From the NCBI GenBank assembly GCA_958296125.1, contig OY282444.1:3381623-3445622 (forward strand): a stretch of 64,000 bases of DNA. The letters run 5' to 3'. This document shows, one piece after another, positions 1 through 9,900 of the stretch. Source of the stretch: an uncultured Poribacteria bacterium (GTDB lineage Bacteria; Poribacteria; WGA-4E; PCPOR2b). Within the stretch, counting starts at the first letter, position 1; every line of letters starts with the position of its first letter. A program made the position numbers and the translations under genes. The notes beneath the pieces are model-generated. The model was given only the letters and a program-made list of their open reading frames with translations. It did not search any database and was not told the DNA's origin.

Positions 1-653
1 CGCTCCGTAACGCCCGCAACAACGGCGTTGAGAATTTGGCCACCCTTGGGGATGCTCGCCAATTTTGCGTTGTCGTAGTTGACCTCCTCCGTCCGAATGC
101 GCTCAGGAAAAATGACCATCGCAAATGAGGTCTCAAACTCGCCAGCATGGCCCGCACTCCGCTCCAACTCTAGATTCGCCTCATAAAAGGATTGCGGAGC
201 CGTCTCCCAATAGGTTACATACGTGACACCCATATCATCGAGCCGCTTCATCGGGTCGGGAGCGACGGGCTCAAGATTCTCTCGCTTGTTGCCGCCGTGC
301 CCGTTGAGCACCATGACTTTCGGAACGCCCAACCGTTTCAGGCTATGACACACATCGTGGACATATTCAAGATGGATCGCCGGCCGTATCGTCAGCGCGC
401 CCCCTCGATTCATGTGGTGCTCCGACACCGACATAGGGACGGTCGGCGTAACCAGCACATGGGGATAAAAGTTTGTCGCAGCCCGCTTGGCAATTTCTGT
501 AACACTGGCAGTATCGTGAATCATCGCCAGATGGTCTTGATGCTGTTCACAGGCACCTGTTGGAACAATCGCCCCTTTCACAGTGCCGCTGGAGATGGCT
601 TCCCCAAGTTCTTTCCGTGTCAGTTCACCTAAAAATACGTTGTTGTCTAGCAT
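1..653 (-). CDS. creatininase-family amidohydrolase (cut by window edge)
   Basis: The start is ATG at 653 with a GAGGGA ribosome site just upstream. The frame is open to the window edge, so 217 residues of a usual 240-260 are present and the C-terminus is missing. Hallmarks of the creatininase / creatinine amidohydrolase family are visible: E36-x-H38 and D47 in the N-terminal metal site, the NGHGGN signature at residues 117-122, and GHAGEFET with the metal-ligand-type E172. Family members are metal-dependent amidohydrolases acting on cyclic or formyl amides, for example creatinine, formamidopyrimidines in MftE-like or ArfB-like proteins, or 3-dehydro compounds. The substrate cannot be told from sequence alone. 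It is the same strand as the DUF1326-like gene upstream, but a hairpin at 749-771 separates them. Family assignment is secure; function is open. Confidence 0.85.
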   Translation of the reverse strand, partial: MLDNNVFLGELTRKELGEAISSGTVKGAIVPTGACEQHQDHLAMIHDTASVTEIAKRAATNFYPHVLVTPTVPMSVSEHHMNRGGALTIRPAIHLEYVHDVCHSLKRLGVPKVMVLNGHGGNKRENLEPVAPDPMKRLDDMGVTYVTYWETAPQSFYEANLELERSAGHAGEFETSFAMVIFPERIRTEEVNYDNAKLASIPKGGQILNAVVAGVTE

Positions 654-748
654 TGATATTCCCTCTGATTTGTTAAAGCAACCGTTATGTAAGGATAAAG
701 AAATAGTGCATATTGAGGATAGGAATTGGTTGGGCGGGAAGGCAGGGG

Positions 749-771
749 GAAGGTTGGCAGATGCCACCTTC
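749..771. terminator. intergenic hairpin, terminator-like
   Basis: GAAGGT and GGCA pair with TGCC and ACCTTC around a two-base centre, with one bulge. The hairpin lies between two minus-strand genes. There is no T-run, so it may be a transcript 3' end or an attenuating structure rather than a classical intrinsic terminator. Confidence 0.35.
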
Positions 772-783
772 CACCCCAATAAC

Positions 784-1440
784 CTACATTGCAAAATCTC
801 CAACGAAAACATTGTTGGTGTCCTCACCACAATTCCAAGTGACGGAGAGAATTTTGTCTTGATAGCAATAGGAGGTCGATTTACCGACGATAGGGGTATC
901 AAGCTGCTCCAGCGGCTTATACCAGATCTGGTGCGGCTGTGTGCAGTTTTGGCAAGGATAGCGCGAAACGGATAGAGATAGCACCTTCCCAACCCGCAAA
1001 TCATATTTCACACCTTCCTTCGTGAAGCTGATTGGCGCGCGCTCTGTGCTAACAACCTCGCCGAGGACCTCACCGCGTTTCGTGGTTATCAGATCGATTA
1101 AGGCGGTGCGCTGTTCCGATGTCACCTTTCCGTCAAGATACAGGACGCTGCGGCGTGTGCTAGTATCAAGCGCAAGGTTGTTTTGTGCCGTCACCACCGC
1201 GACAATAGTTAATCCCTCTAACGAAACACCCTTCCAAGTCCCTTGACGGATATTCCAAACGAGGGTCGCCTCCCGCCCCCCTTCAACGAACTCAGCCCCG
1301 TAGTGACATGCCCCGACATAGACACTGACGGAACGGGCTTCCAAATACTCACCCTGCACGGTTTCGGGGTGTGTAGCCAACGCACTGGCGGCGGTCAGTA
1401 AAAGCGCGATCGCCATTAAGGTGAAACTCTTGGGCATCAT
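784..1440 (-). CDS. secreted DUF1326-like protein
   Basis: 218 residues starting with ATG-ATG behind an AAGGAG site. Residues 1-22 form a clear signal peptide (short basic start, hydrophobic core, AxA-type cleavage region at SALA). The mature part starts with a GEYLEARS stretch followed by VYVGACHYG, then a pattern of W-x-G-V-x-L-x-G-L. It ends in a cysteine-bearing tail (CQNC, C-x-G). This order matches the DUF1326 family of periplasmic or secreted proteins of unknown function. The CQNC pair and two further cysteines near the C-terminus suggest metal or disulfide chemistry; that is inference. It has its own sigma70-like promoter (1511-1539) and is transcribed divergently from the Mo-hydroxylase operon. 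Confidence 0.7.
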   Translation of the reverse strand: MMPKSFTLMAIALLLTAASALATHPETVQGEYLEARSVSVYVGACHYGAEFVEGGREATLVWNIRQGTWKGVSLEGLTIVAVVTAQNNLALDTSTRRSVLYLDGKVTSEQRTALIDLITTKRGEVLGEVVSTERAPISFTKEGVKYDLRVGKVLSLSVSRYPCQNCTQPHQIWYKPLEQLDTPIVGKSTSYCYQDKILSVTWNCGEDTNNVFVGDFAM

Positions 1441-1510
1441 CTCTGGACTCCTTTCTAAATATCAAAAGTGAAAGTTGTTATTTCCAACAAGTATGTGCAA
1501 ATTGCAAGGC

Positions 1511-1539
1511 AGTTTATCACACCCAAGTTGTAGCGTCAA
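1511..1539 (-). promoter_or_regulatory. sigma70-like promoter for the DUF1326-like gene
   Basis: Read on the minus strand: TTGACG, 17 bp, TAAACT, about 70 bp upstream of the start codon at 1440. Confidence 0.55.
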
Positions 1540-1632
1540 GTGAAAAGAAAACCGCTGACCTTTAAGAAACCTCGGAGCAAGTATGCAGATAAGCAGATCT
1601 GCGTTCCCTTTGAGTTAAGATGGAATTTTTAC

Positions 1633-1661
1633 TTGACCGAACCCACGAAATATGATAGATT
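1633..1661 (+). promoter_or_regulatory. sigma70-like promoter for the Mo-hydroxylase operon
   Basis: TTGACC, 17 bp, TAGATT, about 130 bp upstream of the Fe-S subunit start. The leader between promoter and gene (1670-1790) shows no recognised riboswitch. In particular I could not make out a convincing Moco-element fold. Confidence 0.4.
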
Positions 1662-1790
1662 GTGTTAAGTATTTCCACCATCATTGAGCGATAATATCGG
1701 AAAATTTTTGGAGTGCCTCGGCGGTCATCAGTCGTTAGCAACCCATGTTTAGCTGGGTCTGACTCGTGACCGCTAAGATAGGAGGATGAC

Positions 1791-2432
1791 ATGTCAAAAG
1801 AGAAAGAACAAAATCAGGAAACCGCCATATCGCGGCGGAGTTTCCTGAAAGGCGTGGGCACCGGCGCGGTCGCCGCAAGCGTTGCGCCGACTGTTTTCAT
1901 CGATGCGGAGACAGCGGCAGCAGCCCAGACGGGCGAAGAAATCAACCGCGCCAAAATCAAACTCAATATCAACGCCCAAACGTATGAAGTTGAGGTTGAA
2001 CCACGCATGACATTGTTGAGCGTATTACGAGACGGTTTCGACACCAGCGGCAATCGCCTAGATCTGACCGGCGCAAAGCCCATCTGCGAGCGTGGGGAGT
2101 GTGGTGGGTGTACGGTGCAGGTTGACGGAAAGGCAGTTTACGCCTGTATGATGCTCGCCCTTGACGCGCAGGGGAAGCAGATTACCACCGTTGAAGGGCT
2201 CGCCAACGGCGATAATTTACATCCGGTCCAAGAGGCGTTTATCCAGCACGATGCCCTGATGTGTGGTTTCTGCACACCCGGTTTTGTCGTGGCTGCCAAA
2301 TCGTTTTTAGATCAGAATCCAAGTCCAAGCCATGAGGAGATTAAGGAAGGGTTGGCGGGCAATATCTGCCGATGTGGCACTTACCCCTTTATCTTTGAGG
2401 CGGTCAAAACCGCTTCGCGTAAGTTGCTTTGA
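1791..2432 (+). CDS. Mo-hydroxylase [2Fe-2S] subunit (PaoA/YagT-like), Tat-exported
   Basis: 213 residues, preceded by AGGAGG. R15-R16-S-F-L-K followed by a hydrophobic stretch is a twin-arginine signal, so the enzyme is probably exported folded with its cofactors to the periplasm. The body has the two 2Fe-2S cluster sets of xanthine-oxidase-family small subunits: the plant-ferredoxin-type set C-x4-C-x2-C (CERGECGGC) plus a later C, and the C-terminal set CGFC and CRC. The family passes electrons from the Mo centre to FAD. The operon order is Fe-S, Mo, FAD subunit, with short gaps. The Tat signal on this subunit and the cysteine insertion in the FAD subunit point to the periplasmic aldehyde oxidoreductase type (PaoABC) rather than CO dehydrogenase. 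Assignment to the family is firm; substrate is inferred. Confidence 0.9.
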   Translation: MSKEKEQNQETAISRRSFLKGVGTGAVAASVAPTVFIDAETAAAAQTGEEINRAKIKLNINAQTYEVEVEPRMTLLSVLRDGFDTSGNRLDLTGAKPICERGECGGCTVQVDGKAVYACMMLALDAQGKQITTVEGLANGDNLHPVQEAFIQHDALMCGFCTPGFVVAAKSFLDQNPSPSHEEIKEGLAGNICRCGTYPFIFEAVKTASRKLL

Positions 2433-2433
2433 A

Positions 2434-2455
2434 TCCCGATCTTATCGGGGATGGG
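2434..2455. repeat. short CCCGAT/ATCGGGG palindrome
   Basis: A small hairpin in the gap between the Fe-S and Mo subunits. The same palindromic core recurs near 15897, 34319 and 52405. Confidence 0.4.
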
Positions 2456-2465
2456 AGGCTAGAAA

Positions 2466-4586
2466 ATGGCATCATGGGGAGAAGCAAAGGATTCACGTTT
2501 GATAGGCAAACGCGTTTCGCGTTTGTCAGGGACTGATAAAGTTACTGGAAAGGCAAAGTATACGTTTGACATCAATCGGCCCGGGATGCTTTACGGTTAT
2601 ATCCTGCGGTCACCGGTGGCACATGCGACTATCACCGGCATTGACCTCAGCGAAGCCGAAGCACTACCCGGTGTCAAAGCCGCTATCCCGCTGATTGAGC
2701 CGGGCAAACGGGTGCGCTTTGAAGGGCAGGAGATCGCTGCAGTCGCCGCTATCACCCCTGACATTGCAGAGGATGCGGTTCGATTAATCCAATTTGACTA
2801 CGATGAATTGGACTATGTCGTTGATGTCGAGAGTGCAAAAGAGGAAGGTGCACCCCAAATTCGTGACGATTGGAAGAGCAATCAGAGTGAACCGCGAGTT
2901 GACGAACGCGGGGATATCGAGGCAGGGTTCGCCGAAGCTGCTGTTGAGGTTGAAGCGACCTACCACGCACCGGTTCAAACCCATGTCTGCTTGGAGACGC
3001 ATGGGCATGTCGCCGAATGGGACCAGGATAACCTGACCGTTTGGGCTTCGACACAGGCGGTTTTTGGCACACGCCAAAATCTTGCACGGCATTTTGAGCT
3101 GCCCGAAAACCAAGTCCGCGTCATCACCGAACACATGGGCGGCGGCTTTGGGAGTAAGTTCGGACCCGGGGTGGAAGGGGTCACCGCTGCGAAACTCGCT
3201 CGAAAAGCGGGGGCACCTGTCAAGTTGATGTTGACCCGTAAGGATGAGCACCTTGTTGCCGGCAATCGTCCGTCAATGACACAGCAGGTCCGTGCCGGTG
3301 CGACGCAAGATGGGCGTTTCATCGCTTACGATATGAGCGGCTACGGCACAGGGGGCATCGGTAGTGGAGCGGGTTTCACCGGTCCCTATGTCTATCATGT
3401 TCCGAATCACCGGACCAAAAAATCTGCCGTTGCCATTAACGCAGGCAGTGCTCGCGCCATGCGTGCGCCGGGGCATCCACAGGGTGCCTTCGCCATGGAT
3501 TCGTTAATGGACGAACTAGCCGAAAGACTGAATCTAGATCCATTAGAATTCCGCCGCCTGAACAGCGATAGCGACGCACGACGAAACAGAATTCGTCAAG
3601 CCGAATACACGCTCGGCGCGCAGGAAATCGGATGGCATCGACGTAACAGAGTCCCCGGCTCCGGCACAGGTGTTAAGAAACGGGGTATCGGTATGGGCTG
3701 CGGATTGTGGGGCGGCGGCGGCGGTGCAGGAACGCAAGCCCGCGTGACCATTCACGCCAGTGGTGCTGTCGAAGCGGTTACTGGTACGCAGGATATCGGC
3801 ACCGGGATCCGGACCGTTATCGCCATGATCGTTGCAGAGGAACTGGGACTGCGGCCCCAAGACATCACAGTCAAGATTGGTGACACTGAACCGGGGTTGG
3901 CCTCCCGCGGAAGTGGCGGTAGCCAGACAATCGGATCGGTAGCACCGGTGATAAAGACCGCAGCGATGGCAGCCAAGCGTAAGCTCTTTGGGCATATCGC
4001 ACCACTGGTGGAAGCGGATCCGGGAGATTTACGCGCTGCCGGTGACAAAATTTACGCCCAATCGGATCTAAGGTTGAGCATTCCGTGGAAAGAGGCGACC
4101 GGGTATCTCGGCATGGAGACCATCTCCGAAGGTGGGGAATGGGACGAAAATCTCCGTATCGGCGATGTCGCCGGCGTGCAGTTTGCCGAGGTCGAAATTG
4201 ACACAGAAACCGGGCTTGTTCAGGTCATCAAGATCGTCGCAGTCCAAGACTGCGGCTTGGTGGTCAACCGCTTGACGACCGAGAGCCAGATCAACGGTGC
4301 CGTCGTTATGGGATTGGGCTATGCGCTGCTTGAGGAGCGGATCATGGACGACCAGACCGGCAAAATGATTAACCCGAACCTTGAGGATTACAAAGTCCCC
4401 GGCACGATGGAGATTCCTGAGATTGTGTCCATCGCATACGATACCGACCGAAAAATAACGGGAATCGGTGAACCGCCGACAATTCCGACAGCAGGAGCAA
4501 TTGCAAACGCTGTTTACAACGCGATCGGTGTCCGCATCCGGGAACTCCCGATTACACCGGACAAAATCCTCAACGCCCTCGGTTAG
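2466..4586 (+). CDS. Mo-hydroxylase molybdopterin-binding catalytic subunit (PaoC/XdhA-like)
   Basis: 706 residues, with a GGGAGG ribosome site. This is the catalytic subunit that binds the molybdopterin cytosine dinucleotide (MCD) or related Mo cofactor. Visible signatures in order: the N-terminal RVSRLSGTDKVTGKAKY start of the aldehyde oxidase a/b hammerhead domain; GGGFGSKFG in the Moco-binding part; the ARAMRAPGHPQG loop with the xanthine-dehydrogenase-like arginine, not the CO-dehydrogenase AYRCSFR loop; TQDIGTGIRT; GSGGSQT; and a C-terminal GIGEPP whose Glu is the expected catalytic base. The length is typical of PaoC/YagR-like subunits (700-780). It lies 33 bp after the Fe-S subunit and 22 bp before the FAD subunit, so the operon is co-translated. 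The moaB gene at 58.9 kb would supply cofactor. Substrate is probably an aldehyde or N-heterocycle. Confidence 0.92.
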   Translation: MASWGEAKDSRLIGKRVSRLSGTDKVTGKAKYTFDINRPGMLYGYILRSPVAHATITGIDLSEAEALPGVKAAIPLIEPGKRVRFEGQEIAAVAAITPDIAEDAVRLIQFDYDELDYVVDVESAKEEGAPQIRDDWKSNQSEPRVDERGDIEAGFAEAAVEVEATYHAPVQTHVCLETHGHVAEWDQDNLTVWASTQAVFGTRQNLARHFELPENQVRVITEHMGGGFGSKFGPGVEGVTAAKLARKAGAPVKLMLTRKDEHLVAGNRPSMTQQVRAGATQDGRFIAYDMSGYGTGGIGSGAGFTGPYVYHVPNHRTKKSAVAINAGSARAMRAPGHPQGAFAMDSLMDELAERLNLDPLEFRRLNSDSDARRNRIRQAEYTLGAQEIGWHRRNRVPGSGTGVKKRGIGMGCGLWGGGGGAGTQARVTIHASGAVEAVTGTQDIGTGIRTVIAMIVAEELGLRPQDITVKIGDTEPGLASRGSGGSQTIGSVAPVIKTAAMAAKRKLFGHIAPLVEADPGDLRAAGDKIYAQSDLRLSIPWKEATGYLGMETISEGGEWDENLRIGDVAGVQFAEVEIDTETGLVQVIKIVAVQDCGLVVNRLTTESQINGAVVMGLGYALLEERIMDDQTGKMINPNLEDYKVPGTMEIPEIVSIAYDTDRKITGIGEPPTIPTAGAIANAVYNAIGVRIRELPITPDKILNALG

Positions 4587-4608
4587 CAAAAGAAGAGGAG
4601 ATGAAAAG

Positions 4609-5586
4609 ATGGAAAATTTTGCTTACATCAACGCAGCAAATGTCGAGCAGGTTCCTTCACTAATGAGCGACGACTGGAGCGAGACAAAAATGATTGCGGG
4701 AGGAACAGATCTCCTCGGCGAACTGAAGGAGTACATTGAAACGCCGAAGAAGGTGATCAACCTCAAATCCATCCCCGGTCTGGATGAGATAAAAGCGGAT
4801 GCATCGGGCTTAACCATCGGTGCGCTCGTGACACTCGCCGACATCGCTGCACACCCGACCATTCAGCGTCATTATACCGTTCTCGCAGAAGCTGCCGCCT
4901 CCGTTGCATCGCCACAGATTCGGAATGTTGGCACACTTGGCGGCAACTTGTGTCAGCGTCCCCGCTGCTGGTATTATCGCCATCCCGACATTATCTGCCT
5001 GAAAAAAGGCGGCGATACCTGCTATGCGGTTGAGGGGTTGAATAAGTATCACGCAATCTTTGGTGGAGGGCCCGTCTACATCGTTCATCCTTCCGATACG
5101 GCACCCGCGCTCATCGCCCTCGGTGCTACAGTAAAAATTGTTGGACCCAATGGAGATAGAACGATGCTGTTAGAGGATTTCTTTATCCTGCCCGATGTCA
5201 ACCCGCAACGTGAAAACGTCCTCGAACCAAATGAGGTTGTCACGGAAGTGCACCTCCCTCAACCGAAGGCGCACACAAAGAGCACCTATGTCAAGGTCCG
5301 TGAACGCGGTTCCTTCGACTTTGCGTTGGTGAGCGTTGCTGCTGCCTTCGAGATGAACGGCGGGACCTGCCATAAGGCAAATGTCGTTCTCGGTGGGGTC
5401 GCTCCTATCCCTTGGCGCTCCAAGGAAGCCGAAGCGGCGTTGAATGGCAAAGGTATCACAGCAGCGGTGGCAAAGCAGGCGGGCGAGGCAGCGGTGGCGA
5501 ATGCAGAGCCGATGACTGACAACGGCTATAAGGTTCCATTAACTCGGAACATTATCAACCGCGCTGCAATGACATTAGTTCACTAG
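4609..5586 (+). CDS. Mo-hydroxylase FAD-binding subunit with [4Fe-4S] insertion (PaoB/YagS-like)
   Basis: The chosen start is ATG at 4609, placed right after AGAAGAGGAG. A longer frame back to 4468 would overlap the Mo subunit. 325 residues. The FAD domain is shown by AGGTDLL and NVGTLGGNLCQ. Within the FAD domain is C-x3-RCWYYR, then a C after 8 residues (IICLKKGG) and another (DTCYAVEG). This is the four-cysteine segment that in E. coli PaoB and in 4-hydroxybenzoyl-CoA reductase beta holds an additional [4Fe-4S] cluster. CO dehydrogenase and ordinary xanthine dehydrogenase FAD subunits lack it. So the electron chain is Mo, two 2Fe-2S, 4Fe-4S, FAD. The last codon overlaps a perfect inverted repeat (5578-5607). 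Confidence 0.9.
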   Translation: MENFAYINAANVEQVPSLMSDDWSETKMIAGGTDLLGELKEYIETPKKVINLKSIPGLDEIKADASGLTIGALVTLADIAAHPTIQRHYTVLAEAAASVASPQIRNVGTLGGNLCQRPRCWYYRHPDIICLKKGGDTCYAVEGLNKYHAIFGGGPVYIVHPSDTAPALIALGATVKIVGPNGDRTMLLEDFFILPDVNPQRENVLEPNEVVTEVHLPQPKAHTKSTYVKVRERGSFDFALVSVAAAFEMNGGTCHKANVVLGGVAPIPWRSKEAEAALNGKGITAAVAKQAGEAAVANAEPMTDNGYKVPLTRNIINRAAMTLVH

Positions 5587-5607
5587 TTCATTAACGAACT
5601 AGTGAAC
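5578..5607. terminator. 12-bp perfect hairpin at operon end
   Basis: GTTCACTAGTTC and its exact complement around the 6-nt loop ATTAAC, overlapping the FAD-subunit stop codon. It lacks a T-run, so it could partly terminate or protect the 3' end of the three-gene mRNA. A second, 7-bp hairpin (GGCATAC/GTATGCC) follows at 5637-5653. Confidence 0.5.
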
Positions 5608-5677
5608 TGTCAAATAATTAGATACCCAATAGTAGTAGGCATACTCCGTATGCCGTAACCGCACAAGGAGAACGAAC

Positions 5678-5917
5678 ATGCTAGCAGAAAAAGGATCGTC
5701 CCTCTTGAACCGACCAATATGTCAAAACTTATGCACCAAGGCACTCTATACCCCCGGCGGGAACCTGCAAAATCTTGTCGAAACCAATCCATTCTCAAAC
5801 TACTGGTGCAACTGCACGATGACGGCAGTTGGACCGGATGATCGATTTGTTTCTCCAGAGAACTGCAATCGGTCTCGCGTTTGTTTTAAGCCGATTGGGG
5901 GCACTCCTATTGCGTAA
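5678..5917 (+). CDS. small six-cysteine protein, unknown
   Basis: 79 residues behind an excellent AAGGAGA site. Six cysteines are arranged as C15-x3-C19, C44-x-C46 and C63-x5-C69 in an otherwise polar protein, with aromatic residues near the middle pair (NYWCNC). No signal peptide or membrane segment is visible. The pattern suggests a small metal-binding or Fe-S protein, or a disulfide-rich peptide. I do not recognise the family. It follows the Mo-hydroxylase operon on the same strand with two hairpins between, so it may be read through at lower level. That link is inference. The ribosome site and the cysteine pattern are the reasons to believe it is real. Confidence 0.6.
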   Translation: MLAEKGSSLLNRPICQNLCTKALYTPGGNLQNLVETNPFSNYWCNCTMTAVGPDDRFVSPENCNRSRVCFKPIGGTPIA

Positions 5918-6031
5918 TTTGGTCAAGGGGGGCTGCTGCCCATGGGCCCGCTAGGCCCCGCCTAACAGGTGTTACGGCAAGAGATACATATCGATAGCAG
6001 TAGATACACATCAAAGAACTGGAGGCATAGT

Positions 6032-6859
6032 TTGAGCACAGTTGAAGCTATGATTGAGGAAGCGTTAGAAAGCAGCGTCGGAAAGGCACAAAAGTTGCCG
6101 AACATGGGGACACCGCACGTTGTATACAAAACGGTGGCAGTGGACGATTTTATTCTGACCCTGCAACCGTCCTGCCAGTCAAGGCGAACGGGTAAGCCGG
6201 TGCCAGGTATCAAAAACGGTCACACCCAAGGTCAGCCGAGTCTGTTGCGCTTACTGATAAATCCTACCGACTTAGAAGTGGAATCGGTCCAGGCAAAACA
6301 AGATATAGCAGCGTTGAAGGTCCGCATTCCAGAAACCGCCACGTTGACCGAAATCAAGCGGATTCTGCATACACGGACGCAAGACAAGGAATGGGTTGTC
6401 CGCACCGCAGATTTTGCCGGTTGGGATTTGCGGGTAAAATACCGGCGGCTTGTGTATCAGCGCAACCAGTGTGACCATTGCCGCGACTATTACGTTCACG
6501 GGTATAAAGGATATTGCCTCTTTTGCGATGTGAGAGACAATTGGCACCCGTGCGAACTTTGCAACACCGTGATTGAAGGTGAATACCGCTTTTGTTATTC
6601 CCACAGCAAGATGGCTTACAGTGAAGGGCTCCCCACCAAGCATTTAGGCAACTACGCCACGGTCGGCACACGCCGTGTGTGGCGCTACACGGTTGTTTCC
6701 CCAGAGATGCTACAGTGGTTTGAATGGCGGCGCAGGTTGAGGGAAGGCAGTAACACGGCCTCAGTCGAGAATCCGACGTTACCGCAGAAAGCAGACGGGG
6801 TGAACACGGCGGAGGTGGATGCACTGATAGCCGAAATGGAAAAAGTATTGAAAGAATAG
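6032..6859 (+). CDS. four-CxxC zinc-ribbon-like protein, unknown, next to helicase
   Basis: 275 residues. The start is TTG at 6032 because GGAGG lies at 6021-6025; a GTG at 5969 in the same frame has no ribosome site. In the middle is a compact cysteine cluster: CDHC, CLFC, CELC and a final C-x2-H (FCYSH), spaced 10-20 residues apart and embedded in Tyr-rich sequence. This suggests two interleaved zinc ribbons. The N-terminal part is a mixed alpha/beta stretch and the C-terminal end is acidic and helical. It ends 54 bp before the helicase-nuclease gene on the same strand and starts the defence-like cluster, so a nucleic-acid-binding accessory role is plausible. The family is not recognised. 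Confidence 0.65.
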   Translation: MSTVEAMIEEALESSVGKAQKLPNMGTPHVVYKTVAVDDFILTLQPSCQSRRTGKPVPGIKNGHTQGQPSLLRLLINPTDLEVESVQAKQDIAALKVRIPETATLTEIKRILHTRTQDKEWVVRTADFAGWDLRVKYRRLVYQRNQCDHCRDYYVHGYKGYCLFCDVRDNWHPCELCNTVIEGEYRFCYSHSKMAYSEGLPTKHLGNYATVGTRRVWRYTVVSPEMLQWFEWRRRLREGSNTASVENPTLPQKADGVNTAEVDALIAEMEKVLKE

Positions 6860-6913
6860 CGCGTGGCACAAAAGATACCGACTCACTTCTAGTCAGCTGC
6901 AAAGGAATCCTAA

Positions 6914-9900
6914 ATGCCCCGTATTTTCGATAACATTGATCAGCAACTGTTACCTGCACTTTGTGAGACTCTCCAAACCGCCGATCATGCTGATTTTTGT
7001 GTCGGCTATTTTAACCTAAGGGGATGGAGGGGGCTCAGTTCTTATATTGAGGAGTGGGAAGGTGGGGAAGGGGGATGTTGCCGCCTATTGGTCGGAATGC
7101 AACGCCTGCCTGAAGAAGAACTCCGGGGTGCCATGCGCCTTGATAAAAGGGACGATGGAATTGACAATCAAACGGCGTTGCGTTCAAAACAAGAATTGGC
7201 GGAGAAATTCCGTGAACAGTTGACCGTCGGTGTGCCGACCCATGCAGATGAAAAGGGGTTGCGCCAGTTGGCACAACAGCTCCGCGACGACAAGGTAAAG
7301 GTAAAGCTGTTTCTTCGACATCCTCTCCACGCAAAACTGTATCTACTTTACCGTCCTGATCTAATTGCGCCGATTGTAGGTTACCTCGGCAGTAGTAACC
7401 TGACCCTTGCCGGCCTTTCACGGCAGGGAGAACTTAACGTCGATGTGCTCGATTCAGATGCCTGTCAGAAGTTAGAAAACTGGTTTGAAGCCCGGTGGAA
7501 TGACCGCTGGTGTATCGATATCTCTAAAGAATTGGTTGAAATTATTGAGCAGAGTTGGGCGCGTGAAGAACAGATTCCACCGTATCACATCTACATCAAG
7601 ATGGCGTATCACCTGTCGCAAGAAGCGCGCGCGGGTTTGACTGAATTTCAGATTCCACGCGATTTTCAGGGCAAGCTGTTTGAATTTCAAACCGCAGCGG
7701 TTAAAATCGCAGCGCATCACCTCAATAAACGCGGCGGGGTGCTCATCGGGGATGTCGTCGGTCTCGGCAAAACGCTGATGGGGACGGCACTCGCGCGCAT
7801 ATTTGAAGACGATTACGACCTTGAAACCTTAATCATCTGTCCGAAGAATCTGGTGAAGATGTGGGAGGGCTACCGGGACGAGTATCGCCTGCGTGCAAGA
7901 GTGCTTTCAGCCAGCCGGGTCATCTCTGCGTTGCCAGACCTTCGACGCTATCGCCTGGTCCTGATTGATGAGAGCCACAACCTCAGAAACCGCGACGGAA
8001 AACGTTATGGTGCGATTCGGGAATATATCCAAAAAAATGATAGCAAGGTTATCCTCCTCTCTGCGACCCCCTACAACAAAACCTATCTCGACCTCTCCAA
8101 CCAGTTGCGCCTGTTTGTTGATGAAAACGGGGACTTGGGGATTCGACCGGAGCAGCTACTTAGGGCGTTAGGTGGTGAAACCGCATTTGCCCGCGAACAC
8201 CAAAGTGGGCCCCGAACACTTGCAGCGTTTGAAAAAAGCGAACACATCGACGATTGGCGTGAATTGATGCGCCTCTATCTGGTGCGTCGAACACGCAGCT
8301 TCATCATGGGGAACTATGCCGAGACAGATAGCGAGACGGGACGGAAATTTCTCTCCTTCCCCGATGGGACCCGTTCCTACTTTCCCACACGGATTCCCAA
8401 AACGGTGAAGTTCGCAATTGATGACGAAAACCCCGATGACCCCTATGCCCAGTTATACTCTCCGCGCGTTGTGGATACCATCAGCAATCTAAAACTGCCT
8501 CGATATGGGCTTGCAAATTACATTGACACGACATCATCGCAACCCCCTACCCCCGGTGAAAAACGACAGTTGGGGGACCTTTCACGTGGCGGCAAACGGT
8601 TGATCGGCTTCAGTCGGACCAATCTGTTTAAGCGGCTAGAAAGTAGCGGCCATGTGTTCATCCAATCTGTCGAGCGGCACATTTTGCGAAACTATATCTA
8701 CCTCTACGCAATTGAAAACGATAAACTGCTACCGATTGGAGCGCAGAACGCCGAGATGCTCGATTCGCGCCTCTACGATAAAGATGCCGATACCCTGAAT
8801 CTCATCTCCGACCCGTTTGATGATGACACGGAGGCACAAGTTGATGATATCAATTCACGGTTCGCTTCCTATACAACCGATGCGCTCAAAGAGGAAGTCG
8901 CTAAAATCTATCAGCTCTACACAACACAATACAAAAGCCGATTTAGGTGGATTCGTCCCGATCTCTTCAGTCCATCACTTCGCAAAGATCTCACCGACGA
9001 TGCACACGCTTTGCTTGAGGTTTTGCAACAATATGGCACATGGGATGCGGTAAAAGATGCAAAACTCAACGCACTTGAAGCCCTTTTAACCAAAAGCCAT
9101 CCGGAGGATAAAGTCCTAGTTTTTACGCAATTTGCCGATACGGTGCGCTATCTGCAAGAGGCTCTTTCGGAGCGTGGAATGACTCAACTAGCGGAGGTAA
9201 CGGGGGACTCACCGGATCCGACCGAGTTGGTGCGGCGATTCAGTCCTGTCAGCAATAACAGGCAAAATGTGCAAAACGAGTTACGGGTCCTCATTAGCAC
9301 AGACATACTGAGCGAAGGACAAAACCTACAAGATTGTTCGATCGTCGTCAACTATGACCTGCCTTGGGCGATTATCCGCCTGGTTCAACGTGCCGGACGT
9401 GTCGACCGGATTGGTCAAGCAGCCGAGAAGATTCTATGCTATTCGTTTCTGCCAGCGGAAGGGGTCGAGCGCATCATCACTTTGCGGGCACGCGTCCGGA
9501 CCCGCCTACATCAGAATGCCGAGGTCGTCGGCACGGACGAAGCGTTTTTTGAAGATGACCACGATGAGAAGGCGATGGTTGACCTCTACCATGAACGGGC
9601 GGGGTTGCTTGACGATGAATTAGATAATGATGTCGATCTCGCATCCTATGCGTATCAGATTTGGAAAAATGCAATCACCCAAGATCCACAGTTAGAAGGG
9701 ACCATTGCCAAACTGCCATCCGTCGTTTATTCAACACAACCGCACCTCCCAACAGAGACGGAACCGGAAGGGGTGCTTACTTATATGCGAACGGGTGATG
9801 GAAACGACGCGCTCGCATGGGTCAAGCGAAATGGGGACAGCGTGACGGAATCCCAGTTTGCAATTCTCCAGGCCGCAGCGTGTGAGCCGGGGGCCCCGGC

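Noticed and set aside
192-975. Plus-strand ORFs of 146 and 130 codons
   Set aside because: They are antisense to the creatininase-family and DUF1326-like genes, have no ribosome site and no family resemblance.
1662-1790. Moco riboswitch in front of the Mo-hydroxylase operon
   Set aside because: No convincing multi-stem fold could be drawn by eye.
1791-5586. Aerobic CO dehydrogenase (CoxSLM)
   Set aside because: The active-site loop lacks the AYRCSFR motif and the FAD subunit has the four-cysteine insertion absent from CoxM.
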